Shown piece by piece: positions 38,888 to 50,316 of a DNA stretch of 64,000 nucleotides. Origin of the DNA: Paracyclopina nana. Taxonomy: Eukaryota; Arthropoda; Copepoda; Cyclopoida; Cyclopettidae. The stretch spans positions 5,292,501 through 5,356,500 of the forward strand of contig JAGUCH010000007.1 of the NCBI GenBank assembly GCA_019096065.1. Reading direction: 5' to 3'. The stretch's first letter is position 1, and each line of letters begins with the position of its first letter. The position numbers and the translations under genes were made by a program. The notes below the pieces were generated by a model. The model had not been told where the DNA came from. It worked only from the letters and a program-made list of their open reading frames with translations, and made no database searches.

Positions 38888-39259
38888 CTACTTGGACGAG
38901 GTGTATTTGGTGACGGCTTTGGTGCCCTCAGACACGGCGTGCTTGGCCAATTCTCCGGGCAAAAGAAGCCTCACGGCAGTCTGGATCTCCCGGGAAGTGA
39001 TGGTGGACCTCTTGTTGTAATGGGCCAACCTCGAGGCCTCGGCAGCAATCCGTTCGAAGATGTCGTTGACGAACGAGTTCATGATGCTCATGGCCTTGGA
39101 CGAAATTCCGGTGTCGGGGTGAACTTGCTTCAACACCTTGTAGATGTAGATGGCGTAAGACTCCTTCCTTTTACGGGTCTTCTTCTTGTCGCCCTTTGAG
39201 ATGTTCTTCGTGGCCTTTCCGGCCTTTTTGGCGGCCTTTCCGGATACTTTGGGGGGCAT
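38888..39259 (-). CDS. Histone H2B
   Basis: Core nucleosomal histone, intronless, 123 residues, the usual arthropod length. The start [14 protein letters not shown] is chosen; an in-frame ATG 21 bp upstream (MKRSSLN) is inconsistent with H2B. The histone fold is complete: [60 protein letters not shown] and [20 protein letters not shown], ending VTKYTSSK with the usual ubiquitinated Lys. A TATA box and a CCAAT box are upstream and the stem-loop is downstream. No other histone gene is in the window, so it is not in a standard five-gene cluster here. Confidence 0.97.
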   Translation of the reverse strand: MPPKVSGKAAKKAGKATKNISKGDKKKTRKRKESYAIYIYKVLKQVHPDTGISSKAMSIMNSFVNDIFERIAAEASRLAHYNKRSTITSREIQTAVRLLLPGELAKHAVSEGTKAVTKYTSSK

Positions 39260-39315
39260 GTTCAAGCTGGAGCGTTTCAAAACAAATTGAATGAAGTTGG
39301 CTGTTTGGGTCTCCT

Positions 39316-39364
39316 TTTTATATGAAAGAGCGCGCTCGCGAGTCGGCTTCGCGGATCGACCAAT
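39316..39364 (-). promoter_or_regulatory. H2B promoter: TATA and CCAAT boxes
   Basis: On the minus strand TATAAAAA lies at 39322-39315, about 60 bp before the ATG, and ATTGG (inverted CCAAT) at 39364-39360. A CACGTG E-box lies near 39404. This is a classic histone promoter order. Confidence 0.7.
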
Positions 39365-39369
39365 CAGAG

Positions 39370-40346
39370 CGCAGCGCGACCCGTTTCTTTCCCCTACGCG
39401 CCGTCACGTGACTTTTGTTATGGTTTGGAGTTTTCGCGGGATTTTCATTATTTTTTTGTTTTTTAGCTTTCATGCGCTGAAAAAAGTGAAGCCATTGTTC
39501 GATTTGGAAAAATGAATGTCACGTGCTCTTTTTTTCTGTTGAAAGGGATAGCTTTTTCGGATTTTAAACGTAGAATCAAGTTTGAATCATGTCAGTTGGA
39601 ATTCATTCTCTAATCACTTTTGCGAGGATGCTCTTGATTTCGTTGGATTTGATCCGTGACAAAATAATTGGGATTTTAAATTGTTAAGTATTTTTGAGAA
39701 TGTATTTTTGGAAACCGTTTTCAAATGGAGAACTGCTCAAAACAACTCTATGCACACTTTGCTAATTAGATGCAACTTTTTCAAAGCTCCTTAGTGAGGA
39801 TTATTGAAGATGTTTTGTAACTTTTGTTTTGGTATATGAAGCAAAAGAAAAAAAGAAATCACCTATCAGCCTCTTCAGCTTTTACTTTTTAGCGCAATCG
39901 TAAGCTCTGTTTTTTCAGAAGGACGGGGATGGGATAAAAGCTAGAATTTTGCTGTTGCATCATTTCAAGAGAATCCACTTCACATCTATTTATTCTTATT
40001 TCTGGTCACATTGAGGCTTTCTTAAATGGACTTTGATTTGTAATTACACCTTATCCCATTTTCAATGATGAATATTCTTTTTGTTACAAAATTTGGATTA
40101 ATTGAATGTCTTAATTATTATTTTTTGATTTTTGTACTTTTTCCATCTAAAGTCATGTGAGGCAATATTTTCTTCATGTTTTTAAGGGAAACACCCTATG
40201 GTATTGGCACTGTCCTTTAGATCAGGTCCATTTTCAAAGTATACCTGCCTTGCTTCCAGCCCATCCTCAACAGCAGCAGCAGCAGCACAGGTATAGACGA
40301 AATCAAGCTTCAAAATAACAACAACAAAAAAGCTCACATTTTGAAA
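39370..40346. other. Intergenic gap
   Basis: A/T-rich stretch between divergent H2B and the Ly6-type gene. A short CAG run occurs at about 40272-40288. No gene is supported. Confidence 0.4.
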
Positions 40347-41283
40347 ATGCTCACAAATGTGATCATTCTCCTCACAACTGTCACAGCAGGTAATTTTTAA
40401 ATGATTCAACATTCATTCCACTTTTTATGGAGTCCATCTTCTCAGTCTTTGGTCTTGAGTGCTATGTATGCGATGACCAAGATGACAACAATGACAAGTG
40501 TGTGAGAACCATCAAAACTTGCGAGCATGAGCACGATCGATGCTTGAGCATAATTCGATGGAGCACCACACCCTACTGGAGTCAGGTGAGCTTCAAATCA
40601 AAGACTTTTTACAAATGTCTCAATTTCTTAGCAATTGCCTTTTTGTTATGAACAGCTTTCCATTATTACTTTAATATAATGAACTGAAAACGAAACTCGA
40701 ATATTTCATACCAAAAGATTATTATTGAAACATTTGACAACAATTTGCGGCTGAAAGTGCTAAGTAATGATAAATCTTCTGAAATATCAATGCTCTTAAA
40801 AAGTGAAACTGACAATTGACGAACATTTTTACTAAGAGGATTTCAAGCAAAACAGACAAAAAGATTCATTCAATTTATGTTCACTCGATTAAGACAAGTT
40901 ATGAATCAAGGCAAACAAAGTTATTTTAGTGGCAAACAGAATTAATCATATTCAATTAATATATTTCTGTTAGGGCGCAGAGAAGCAATATTATGTGAAC
41001 AAGAAGTGCGCCACAGAGGCCGAATGTGATCGCGAAATCCGCGGAAATATGCCGCTGTGCCACTATATTTGGTACGAGGATTGGAAGTGCGCTGAATGCT
41101 GTCAAGGCGACCGCTGCAACTATTACATAACAGTGAGTGTGGACCTCTAAATTGCTCAAGTATTTTTGACTCTTTTTTCCATTTCAGTTGGGAGCTGGAA
41201 CGACAAATGTCAACAGAATGCTCATGATGATCTCCTCAACGTTATTACTACTTTTAACTTCCAAGCTGACAAGAATACACTGA
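40347..41283 (+). CDS. Ly6/uPAR-type three-finger protein, GPI-anchored
   Basis: Small extracellular protein of the Ly6/three-finger group (quiver/sleepless-like in layout). Exons 40347-40389, 40446-40585, 40974-41132 and 41188-41283 join in phase to 145 residues. A signal peptide (LTNVIILLTTVTA) ends just before LECYVCDD, the typical opening of the fold. The spacing of about ten cysteines follows: CVRTIKTC, CLSIIRW, KKCATEAEC, CHYIWYEDWKC, and AECCQGDRCNYYI, where CCxxxxCN is the family-closing motif. A hydrophobic C-terminus (MLMMISSTLLLLLTSKLT) fits a GPI signal. The exon pattern (signal exon, finger exons, anchor exon) is as expected. The binding partner is unknown. Confidence 0.85.
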
Positions 41284-41653
41284 AAATTTCCATATTCTAC
41301 CTATGAAAAATACAAATGCTTATTTTTTGAAGAAAAAAGCCTTTTTTGTAATGGATGTGTGTACTGAAAGAAAAAAAGCACTTACAGTGTAATGACTTTT
41401 TTACAGAATTAGTTAAATGGCCTTGAAAGTCTTTCAAAACAGCTTTCAAAAAGTAGCTAATTGACTTTTATAAGCACTTTCAAATCATGAGACGCAATTC
41501 AAAATAAGAGAGTGGTTGACTTCACACTCTTGAAACTGAGGAACTGAAAAGGCTAGGATTTTTGGAACACCCTCTAATTCATTCGCAATGAAGTCTGTTC
41601 ATCAGCAAAAACCTTTCAGACTTGAACCAGGTATTTGTATAATGAAAAAGAGC

Positions 41654-41659
41654 TTTATT
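41654..41659 (-). terminator. Poly(A) signal of 7TM gene
   Basis: Minus-strand AATAAA 10 bp after the stop codon of the seven-helix gene. Confidence 0.6.
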
Positions 41660-41669
41660 TGGGCGGAAA

Positions 41670-42653
41670 TCAAATATGAATGGTCACAATGTTGTCATCG
41701 TTAATTTTGGCATTTTCTGCAGTTTTCAATTCAATGGCACCATTTTCCCCCTCGGATTTGTCCAAGTCTTCTTTCTCGTAGAATTGCAAAGTTTGCGGTA
41801 TCCTCCTTTGCAGCTTACGCCTCGCCGTTGCCTGGTCCGAGTGTAATTTACAAGCGGCTACAAGTGTAACTGGAATGTGGGCCGGTAAATACAGCGAGTA
41901 AAATAGGAATCTGAGAAAGTCCCTCGATTGGTCATTGTCATGGTTGAAAATGCCAATAATGATCATGGAAAAGCCGACAAAAACCATTTGAGCGCACGCA
42001 AAAATGATTGACCTGATAACGGTAACGGGCCGGTCATGGTCATTTTCGTTACGGGCCACTAAAATGAGCTCTTGGCTGTTGATTTCCCGATTTCTCTTGC
42101 GCAAAAACCAAATCATCAAAATGTCAAAGTAGAGGTTGGCCAAGCCTCCGAAAATGCCAAAAGCCCACAAGAAAGCGGTGCACAGTGGGCATTTCTGCGC
42201 GCCAGAGTTGCATATTTGCACAGTGGGCAAAATGGCAAAATTGCCAAAAATGCCGAAAACCATGAAAGCCGTTTGGTAGGAGAAAATGAAAAAAGCGAAT
42301 AAATAAGTTTTCCTCTTGATCTCCTCATCTGGAATAATTCTTTGGTCCGCTGATTTTGAAGCTAGGAAAAATCTCGTAGCTGAGAAAAAGCTAACTAGGC
42401 AAATTGAAGCGCTGGTCGCATTGAAATGGCCCATTCTCAGCAAAGTGCAATTGGCTAGATTTTCCTCATTTGTGATGTGCCCATACAAGGCGACGAGCAT
42501 CCAAAAAATGGTCTGCACATTGGCAACTGCCAAAATTCTCTTCACACTCCATGACAATTTGGGCGTTTTGAACTTGAGGAACCAAAAGCAGAGCCCATTC
42601 GCGAGAATTGTGAAAGGTATGGCAAACTTGCCAGCTTCCAGCCAGAAAGACAT
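41670..42653 (-). CDS. Single-exon seven-transmembrane receptor-like protein
   Basis: 327 residues without an intron, unlike nearly all neighbours. Seven hydrophobic segments are visible: about residues 10-29, 40-60, 78-98, 115-138, 155-182, 215-236 and 248-270. A positively charged tail (ATARRKLQRRIPQT) then an acidic end follow. The third helix ends FFSATRFFLASK, where rhodopsin-class receptors would have DRY, and the seventh lacks NPxxY. Cysteines lie in extracellular loops (ICNSGAQKCPLC). One Asn-glycosylation site is near GHFNATS. It resembles an orphan chemosensory-type receptor, but I cannot assign a family; a non-receptor multi-pass protein is possible. Start is the first ATG (MSFWLEAGK). 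Confidence 0.7.
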   Translation of the reverse strand: MSFWLEAGKFAIPFTILANGLCFWFLKFKTPKLSWSVKRILAVANVQTIFWMLVALYGHITNEENLANCTLLRMGHFNATSASICLVSFFSATRFFLASKSADQRIIPDEEIKRKTYLFAFFIFSYQTAFMVFGIFGNFAILPTVQICNSGAQKCPLCTAFLWAFGIFGGLANLYFDILMIWFLRKRNREINSQELILVARNENDHDRPVTVIRSIIFACAQMVFVGFSMIIIGIFNHDNDQSRDFLRFLFYSLYLPAHIPVTLVAACKLHSDQATARRKLQRRIPQTLQFYEKEDLDKSEGENGAIELKTAENAKINDDNIVTIHI

Positions 42654-45155
42654 CTTGCCTGCTACTGAGTGAGAGAATTCTCTGTTTTATGCCAGAGCAC
42701 TAGATTTTGGTGAGTAGGTCGTTCTCAAAACTCAATTCCAAAAAGCAGCCCAAAAGTGGCCACCGTTTATTATATTTGTTATGTTATTTTTTATTTGGAG
42801 TTTGGTAATTGTACCGAGAAACCATGAACATCACAAATTCGTTCCGATCAGAGCTGTAGCTTGAGCTGTATCTTAGTGAATTATTTCCAAAAAAGGCCAG
42901 CTGTTGTTGAGAGAAGATACTCTCATCATAATCTAGGGCTCTGTTTTACACTAGTTTTTTTTTTTTACACTAGAACCCTAGATTTTGAGGAGCTCCAATT
43001 TGAACAACCAATCTCTTCAATAGCCTTAGTGGAACTTAGTTGCGGTATTTTAGCACAGAGTGGCGCTTCAGTCGCTCATCGGGGCAGTCCGAAAAAAAGT
43101 CTTAAAAAACTCGGTTTACAATTAGCTAAAAATGCCAAACTCCCTTTGATGCGTCGAAATGTCATTAAGTTTGTCTTATAAGTCCACTAAAACCCACTGA
43201 AACCCTTGAATTACGAAAATAATCTGCCCCGATGGAGCTCCCAGCGCCATCTAGCGTAGGAATAATCCCTACTCAAAGCTGTTGTTCCACTAAGCCTATT
43301 GAGAAACAAATTGTAATTACGAATTGAAGTCATCTTCAGCTTGCGCACAAAATTAAAGGGCCGGTTTATGCTCCCTCATTCCATATAAATGGTTAAAGAC
43401 ATCATTTATTGAATCAAATGAATGCATCATTTTTCTTTATTATTTCAATTATTTTCATTTGAAAAATAGTATAATAAGCACTAATTTTTTTTTATCAAAC
43501 TTAGCATTAGCCTTTTTTTTCTATGTGATAATCAACCTCCTTTTGTTGTATTTTAATCCAAAAAGATTTTTTTAACGAGATTAGGATATGAGTACCAAGT
43601 CATGCTCTTTTTAGTCCCAATTTTTTGTATTTCATGTCTTTCTTATGAAGGCACAACATAAAAATCAGAAATGATTTCTTTTCATTGTCATGACCAATAC
43701 AGTTGAAAATGTAGTACGTGAGTGTTCCACATGATAATCTATTATTATGCTTAGTAAGTTTACATCGACACTGTTGTAGCAATGTTTAAAAGGAATCTGG
43801 GCATTTGATGCCCCTTTTCTTCGATCTTCAGAGGTTTTTTTTCCTGTTGCATATGCCAAAAATTTGTAGTAATATGGTATAGTATATAGTACACAGAGTA
43901 TTAATTGACTAGGGACACAATTGTTTTTTTTTTCTCAAGGCCTCTAAAAATCTTCTGCTTTCTTTTTCTTCGGTTCAAACTGGAAGAGTCTTCTAATATG
44001 CAAATTGCCACCATTTTTCATTTTGAGTCCAGTTTTTTTTTGCTGCGGGACTTTCTTTACTTAGAGAGATCTTTGTCTGTTTAAAGTGCAATGTCAGTCA
44101 ATTGCACTTTTCGTTTAAAAACACCAGTTTCGTTTTCGTTCATCATCAATAGTATAGGCATTTTCTCATAATTATAGGCCTCTTTTGTGACTTGTGTTTC
44201 AATTGCAATTGTGCGCGTCGAAAAATTCGCCTACAAAATCTGACTGGAAATCAAATTGTTTTTTTTTTTGCTTCATGGGAGGGTCAATAGAGTCTGGAAT
44301 GAATTTTATGCCATCATTGCATCTTTAAAAGGGCCAAAGGCAAAAAAAATGAGACTACCTCCTCTTTCAAAAATAGTCTCATTTTCTCTGGCTCACCCAC
44401 TAAAATGGCAAAATAATGGCAGGTCATTTAAAAACAAATGAAATATCCGGAATTTTGTGATGCTAATTTGTCGTCCAGGGCCTGATCACGGAATTGTTAT
44501 CATGGTTGTTGACAAGAACATTTTTTCTGGAACAAAGTCTTCATTTCTTGAGATTATCCAGAATCACAGAACAATGCTCCGTGGAAGAAGATTGATTAAA
44601 GATTCCTCTCCACCGCACCAGGAACAACGCCCTGCAAAAAAAATTAGAAGTAAAAAAATTATTTACATTAATTTACCGAGCGAAGCGACACGGAACGGAG
44701 CAGGCATAATCAATTCGGAGCTAATGAGAGCTTTAAATAATGCAACCTTTGGACGGGTAAATTTGATCATAATCAAGTTTGCATAAATTGCCCTCAGCTT
44801 AATTAAAGCGAGCTTTCCTTTTTTGCATGACGCCTACCTACAGTGGCTTTCATCTGCAATGTAAACTGAGAAAATCGTTACATTCTGCAAATACTTTTGC
44901 CAGCAATTTCAGGCTCAAGGACTGACACCAAAATCGAGAGGTGGCATTCGAGTCCCATTCCTTTTTCATTCGAGAAAATGTAAACATTAATAAAAATTAA
45001 TTTTGAATAAAACATATTACATAGATGAGCGCCACTGAGGAATGAGCTTTCTTTTGCATGACATAGTGTGTGCACACTTAAATATGTGCTGCTACTGCTA
45101 TAAACAAAGGCTTATTTTTGCGCCTTCAAAGTGGCAGCTTTCTATTTTGCATATT
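42654..45155. other. Gap between 7TM gene and muscleblind
   Basis: About 2.5 kb, A/T-rich with poly-T runs and no coding region I can defend. On the minus strand it may contain the long 3' untranslated region typical of muscleblind. A GGGCCTGATCACGG fragment near 44477 resembles repeat ends seen near 62836. Confidence 0.35.
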
Positions 45156-45238
45156 TTAAATTCTGACCTCAACTCGGTCGCCTTGATGACCTTTGACCTT
45201 GCCCCCATGCTGGGCATGCTGAGCCAGCTGTTGCTGCA

Positions 45239-45269
<31 letters not shown>

Positions 45270-46513
45270 AAACTGACTTGGACACATGGGAAGGAGTGCA
45301 GCCTGCATCTGGACATTTCTGAGTGCATTTGTGTCGGCGGCTGCCACAGAGTTCGAGGACACCATGCTCATGGAATCTGAGGCTGAGGTCACTGAGGGGA
45401 ACAGTGACATCATCGGGTTGATGTGGGCCAATGGGCTGGTCAGAAAAGGCGACTGTAGCGGAGAGGGGATGTATCCGGCCGGTGTAGCGTGTGGGAAAGC
45501 CACGTATCCGGAATTCTGGAAACAGTGAAATGGCACTTAATTCTGCTGAATGGCAACTGGACGCAATTCTAAGAGGCCAAAGATTGAGGTCTTGGCGCAT
45601 TTTGCCATTCCCCGCGTGCTTAGAATTCTCTGGCCTTTGTGCTCTCTTGTAGGGCTCTCTTATAATCGGATGGTTCATTTGGCAAAAAATGAGCCCAAGA
45701 GAAATCATTGCGCCTCATCCGCCCACCTTTGGCTATTGCTCAAGCATAGCAGAGATAAGGTGTTGGCAATGAGACTGGCTGATTTCTCTTGAGGTCATCT
45801 TTTAGCAAGTGAAACAAATTACCATGGATGGGAACTGTCCGGCAAGGAAGGGCTGACTCATGTAGCCCATTTGCTGCATCAGGGCATTTTTGAGCGCCAA
45901 ATGATTGCGGCCGTTGATCAGTAGTTGATCCTTCAGGTGTTGCGGCGGATGGAAATACTTGCAGGGCGGCTTTTCCCGGTTGCATCGGCCCTGTACAATC
46001 ATAGACATTTTTATTTTTTTGAGTAATGGGTTCAGTGCCTTCTCGGGAAATTGTCTCATCCATGGACAATGCTCATTTCATCCGGATTGCTCCTAGCTTA
46101 GAATCGCACTGAAGATCACACCAATCCGGATGACATGAGCAATGCCCATGAGAAGGACAATTTGCTCCGAAGGAACTGAATATGTAGCGTACCTTAATGC
46201 TGTCGTAGCAAGCCGTGACCCTGCCATTCTGCACCTCGACGTTGGACGTTGGGTGGGCAAACTTGCACTCGGTGTCGGACCTGGAGCACTTGTTCCTCTG
46301 GAACTCCCTGCACACCTCCAACTGCAGCCATCTGGAATCCTTCTGGTTGATGAGGTTGCTCATGTTGAGCAGGGCCAGCGAAGAGCCCCCAGCCTGCCCT
46401 TGGAGCTGCCCCGGAGGCTGCTGTTGCTGAGGCTGCTGCTGCTGCTGCTGAGGCTGGGGCGTGGCCACCGTTGAGGGCAAGAAGGCAGAGGCGGGGTTGT
46501 TGACGTAGGCCAT
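45156..46513 (-). CDS. mbl: Muscleblind splicing factor
   Basis: RNA-binding regulator of alternative splicing. Exons 46513-46193, 45990-45823 and 45515 to the in-frame stop at 45156. One tandem CCCH pair is present: [21 protein letters not shown] ... [22 protein letters not shown], then [20 protein letters not shown] with [20 protein letters not shown]. Only one finger pair is seen, as in insect MBL; vertebrate MBNL has two. The N-terminal extension is Gln/Pro-rich (CAG/CTG runs near 46430-46455) and the third exon ends in a Gln-rich run followed by HGGK. A possible weak donor (GTCAAAGG) after HGGK could lead to unseen 3' exons, so the C-terminus is provisional. The ATG at 46513 is the first real ATG of the exon; 46660-46860 probably belongs to the 5' leader. 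Confidence 0.88.
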
Positions 46514-46878
46514 GTTGTTCACCAGGAGAATCTGGCTCAGCGGCGGGGTGATGGGGGCGGGGCACCACTTGGTTGCGGGGGGCGGAGAAGAGGAGGAGGA
46601 TCCCTTCTCCGGATTGGCCCAGCGTCTCTTAATTTTGGCAAATTCCTGCTTCAGCTACTCTATGCAAATCCTAAGCATGCTGATGATGGTGTATCACAAT
46701 GTGGTTGATTTCCGTGCACCTTGGGTTCTTTAGTCTGGCCAAGGTTGGGGACCAGAGTGCCGGCCTCAGGTGCAGCAGCTGAGGCCGCCGGGGTTCCTGG
46801 GGGGGGCTTGTCAAGGTTTCGCAACCTCAGTTGCAAAAACTTAGGGAGTGGCACATTGAGCTGCTGCTGCTATACAGT

Positions 46879-46935
46879 CTCGTACAGTAGTAGTAGTACA
46901 ATTGAGCTAAGACTTCTACTACTACACTGTATACA
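46879..46935. other. Imperfect hairpin upstream of muscleblind
   Basis: Arms TCGTACAGTAGTAGTAGTA and TCTACTACTACACTGTATAC face each other across a loop of about 12 bases. It lies about 370 bp upstream of the muscleblind ATG, probably in its leader or promoter. Confidence 0.45.
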
Positions 46936-49900
46936 GAGCAGTATATGGAGGGGAAAGCTGATGTGGTGCGGTGAGTCGACCCGGGCAAAATTCTGCTTTC
47001 AGAGCAACACACACAAAGCACAAAGCGCACTGCTCACACCACCAGCCCGGCTGCTGCACTAGCAACCGGGCTTTAAAGTTCCAAGTAAAACTGCACATGC
47101 CGACATCAAGGGAGATGAAAGAGGAGGTCGGCTCCCCCAAGTCCCATGGGAATTTCAGCCCTTTTTTAAAACTGCTCAACAACGCTTTTCCTCGGCCGTT
47201 TTTCTTTTCAAATTTCAAATTAAAATCAAATATGAGACTCGATTGTCTTCTTCCAATTATTATTATTTTTGTTGGTCTTCAGAGGTGAAATTCAAAGTGG
47301 AAGGACGAAGGATAGATTTTCAGCTTAGCGGTCAACCTGGTGATTTCAAGCGCCTTGAATAAAGGGTGGAGGGACCATAAAAGCAGCCAGAGAGCCGCGA
47401 TGGAAAGCCACCAGTGCCTGCTTGCCACCACTATATACCAAACTCAACTGCTGCTGCTGATGATGATGATTGAAAAAAGCCCCTCCTTAACTATTTTTTA
47501 TTTGCTGGCTAAGCTGTATATATGGCAGCTGGGACTGTGCATTGCACTAGCGTGAGCTGTTGCGCTGACTCGCGCCTTCTTCTTCAATATTAACTATAGT
47601 GGACAATGATACTCGCCCATCATCTGCAACTCTACAAAGCCTTTCCCACTTTATGCACATTCCATACTTGCATCTGATGCACTAGCGCCACCTGGCGGAC
47701 AAAAACACAAGCTTCAGGGAATGTAGGCCAAAACTCGTCCAATTTTGTGCGCCTCAACAGTTTTTGCCCCACACTCGAGTATTTGCCCTTTTTTGCCCCA
47801 TTTTTGTCCTCGTGGGTTTTTTGAAGGGTGAAGTGGCGCTATAGAGCTTTGTTGATTACGAGAATCTAGCACAGATTCCTTGAGGCCCGGTTCACCTACA
47901 AAATTACGGCCTAATTAATATTTGCCAGTTTACTATGTTCAGTTACAAATTATGCCATGAACCGGCCTTTGTCTACAAATTCCTCTTTTTTAGATTTTTA
48001 CACTATTTATAATATTTTTGGATCTCCTTAGAGATAATATCAAAGTTTGGTTCCTCGGTGTATTTGAAATTATTGCACATTGTTATTATTTTTTTTGCTA
48101 ACTATGCTCTTTACCTTTTCATTGATTGCACCAAAGCATTTTGAGCTTAATTGATCCACTTAATTAGCCCCCTGGCTCTTGATTACTCATTATGAGGTCA
48201 GTCCTAGCCCAAGCTAATACAATTAAAGAGAAATTCATAAAAACGATGCTTAAAAAAGAGCCTATTTTTCAACGTTGAAGAAACTGTGCATTTTTGATAA
48301 ATCAGCCTGCTTTTTACACCCTGCACTTTTTTACTAATTGGCTAAATTTGGCTAAAGTTTGGTTTTTAGTGATTCAGACTCTATGTTGGCCTAATGTAAA
48401 TAACAGCAGGTGAGCTTGATTACAATCTGTCCTAAAGCAGCCCAAGCATTTTTTTAGCTGAATGAAAAAATACTTCTTTTTTGGTGCGTAGGAGTGTCAA
48501 TCAAAATCAAACATGACCCAAAAAAGATTCTTGGCTTTCAAAACTATTCATGCTAGATTGTGCATTTTGGTAGGGCTCAATTCTTTTCTCTGTCAAACAG
48601 ACATGCACATCTAATTTACTATACAAAAACACGATCTTGTTCAAATGAAAAAATATACAATATAAAAGCTTTTTTAAGATGCTTAGCAACAAAAAACCGA
48701 ATTTAGCAAAAATAGCTAAAACTTTTGCTTAGTGCAAGATAAGGAAAAGAACCAAGACCATTTTGAGAACAAAGAAAACGGTTAAAAGGCATACAACTAA
48801 GATATATCTGTGTACTTATTGTGGCACTGTGGGAACATCCTACCCTCAAAAGATCCCACTTGAGATAAATACACCTATATTTTGGGGGCTTAATTTCAGT
48901 TTCTTGTATACTGAAAGTAGAACTAGGACATTTAAGGCTTAATCTGCTTACAATCATAAGTTTTTCATTATTATCCACTTGAAGTGTGAAATGTCGTGAA
49001 AAATTAAGTTATCAGATATCAAGGAAATAGTTATAAAGCATCGCGGTGATTTGCACAAATCTTTAATTGAAAAGGTGAAACCTTATAGGAAATTGTCAAA
49101 GTTCAAGAGCAAGCCAAGCATTTTCCAAATAACGCACCAATGAATCATCATCATTTTCAAGGATTTTTCGCAGAATTTGGGTAGCGTAGTAGGAAACCTC
49201 ATCAAAAGTGGGCATACAGTTTCCTTCATGATGATTAATGCCACATTCTTATGCCTCACCAACAGCAAAAGTTTGCAGCCATGAAGATATTGTGACATCC
49301 TTCATTCCCCTATTTTCAGATGCACTAACAAATACAGCAACAAGAGGGGGGGATGAAAATGCACAATGTAAACATATAACAATAGATATTTGCTGCAAAC
49401 TATTGCAAAACTTCCTTAGTTTACCGTAAATAAAGATTTTACAACTTTTTTCGCGAAATGTCTAGTGCATGTGCACTTGTGGTCCAAGCCTAAAAAACGT
49501 ACGTGTTAAGCAGGATTTTTTGTCTTTTCCCACAAATGTGATGTGGTGTTAATCTTAAAACTGAATTTAAAGGTGTAGCACCGCGGCTAACTTTGAATCG
49601 AGCATGAAGCTCCAAAAAGCCATGGCATGTAAGCTGCATAATATTAAGCATGACTCATATACTATGGCATTTTCTACAGTTCTACGTAGTAACCCAACTG
49701 CACTGCAAATCATAAACAGTGCACTGCAGTACAAAGAAGAAAGCCTATTTTTAGGCATTGCACTTTTATGCATAATTCAGCATTTTGATATCCAAATTAG
49801 TACCTTCAAAATCTGAACAATGAATTGTACAAAAAATTGAAGTGTAAACCTTAAAAGTTTTTTTTTAAAAAGCATTTTTTCGCCAAATCCATGGGAAAGC

Positions 49901-50316
49901 TTCAAATAAGTTATTAATGAGACTTGAAAATAATGTTGCAAATCTATTTTCAGTTCCTTACAATGAAATGAGCTAAAAAGGAAAAACAATTTAGAACAGC
50001 AAGATTTTCTATAATGAAACAATTTTAAAAGTCGCTTGGAAAAAGCATACCTGTTTGCAGTTGGCAGTGGTTCTCACGTTTCCATTTACAGTGTTTGATT
50101 TGGAGCTGGCCCGTTGCCTCAGTGTAGTGCTACACTATTATATAGCTTTACTAGCACGCACACCTGAATGCACCTCACAGGATCGCACACAGAGAGAAAA
50201 AAACAGTCATCAACCAGCAAGGGCTGAGCTCAACAACGGACTCTTCAAGCACACTGTTGCTACACAGTTCAAAAATTATTGCATACATGTGATTACACCT
50301 TCCATATTGGAGCACA
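46936..50316. other. Gap between muscleblind and the ZIP gene
   Basis: About 3.4 kb. It contains a short inverted-end segment, about 47884-47976 (GGCCCGGTTCACCTAC ... CATGAACCGGCC), of the diffuse GGTTCACCT repeat group, and a possible lone coding exon at 49096-49247. Otherwise A/T-rich, with nothing I can name. Confidence 0.4.
49096..49247 (-). CDS. Possible orphan C-terminal exon
   Basis: Between an acceptor-like ATAAG at 49248 and a TGA at 49096-49098 the minus strand is open for about 50 codons. The product has a protein-like composition: CGINHHEGNCMPTFDEVSYY, then ATQILRKILENDDDSLVRYL and ENAWLALEL. I find no partner exon and no family. The polypyrimidine tract is weak, so chance is possible. 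Confidence 0.25.

Noticed and set aside
44457-44786. 109-codon plus-strand frame
   Set aside because: No start context, splice partner or recognisable domain; it overlaps repeat-like ends.
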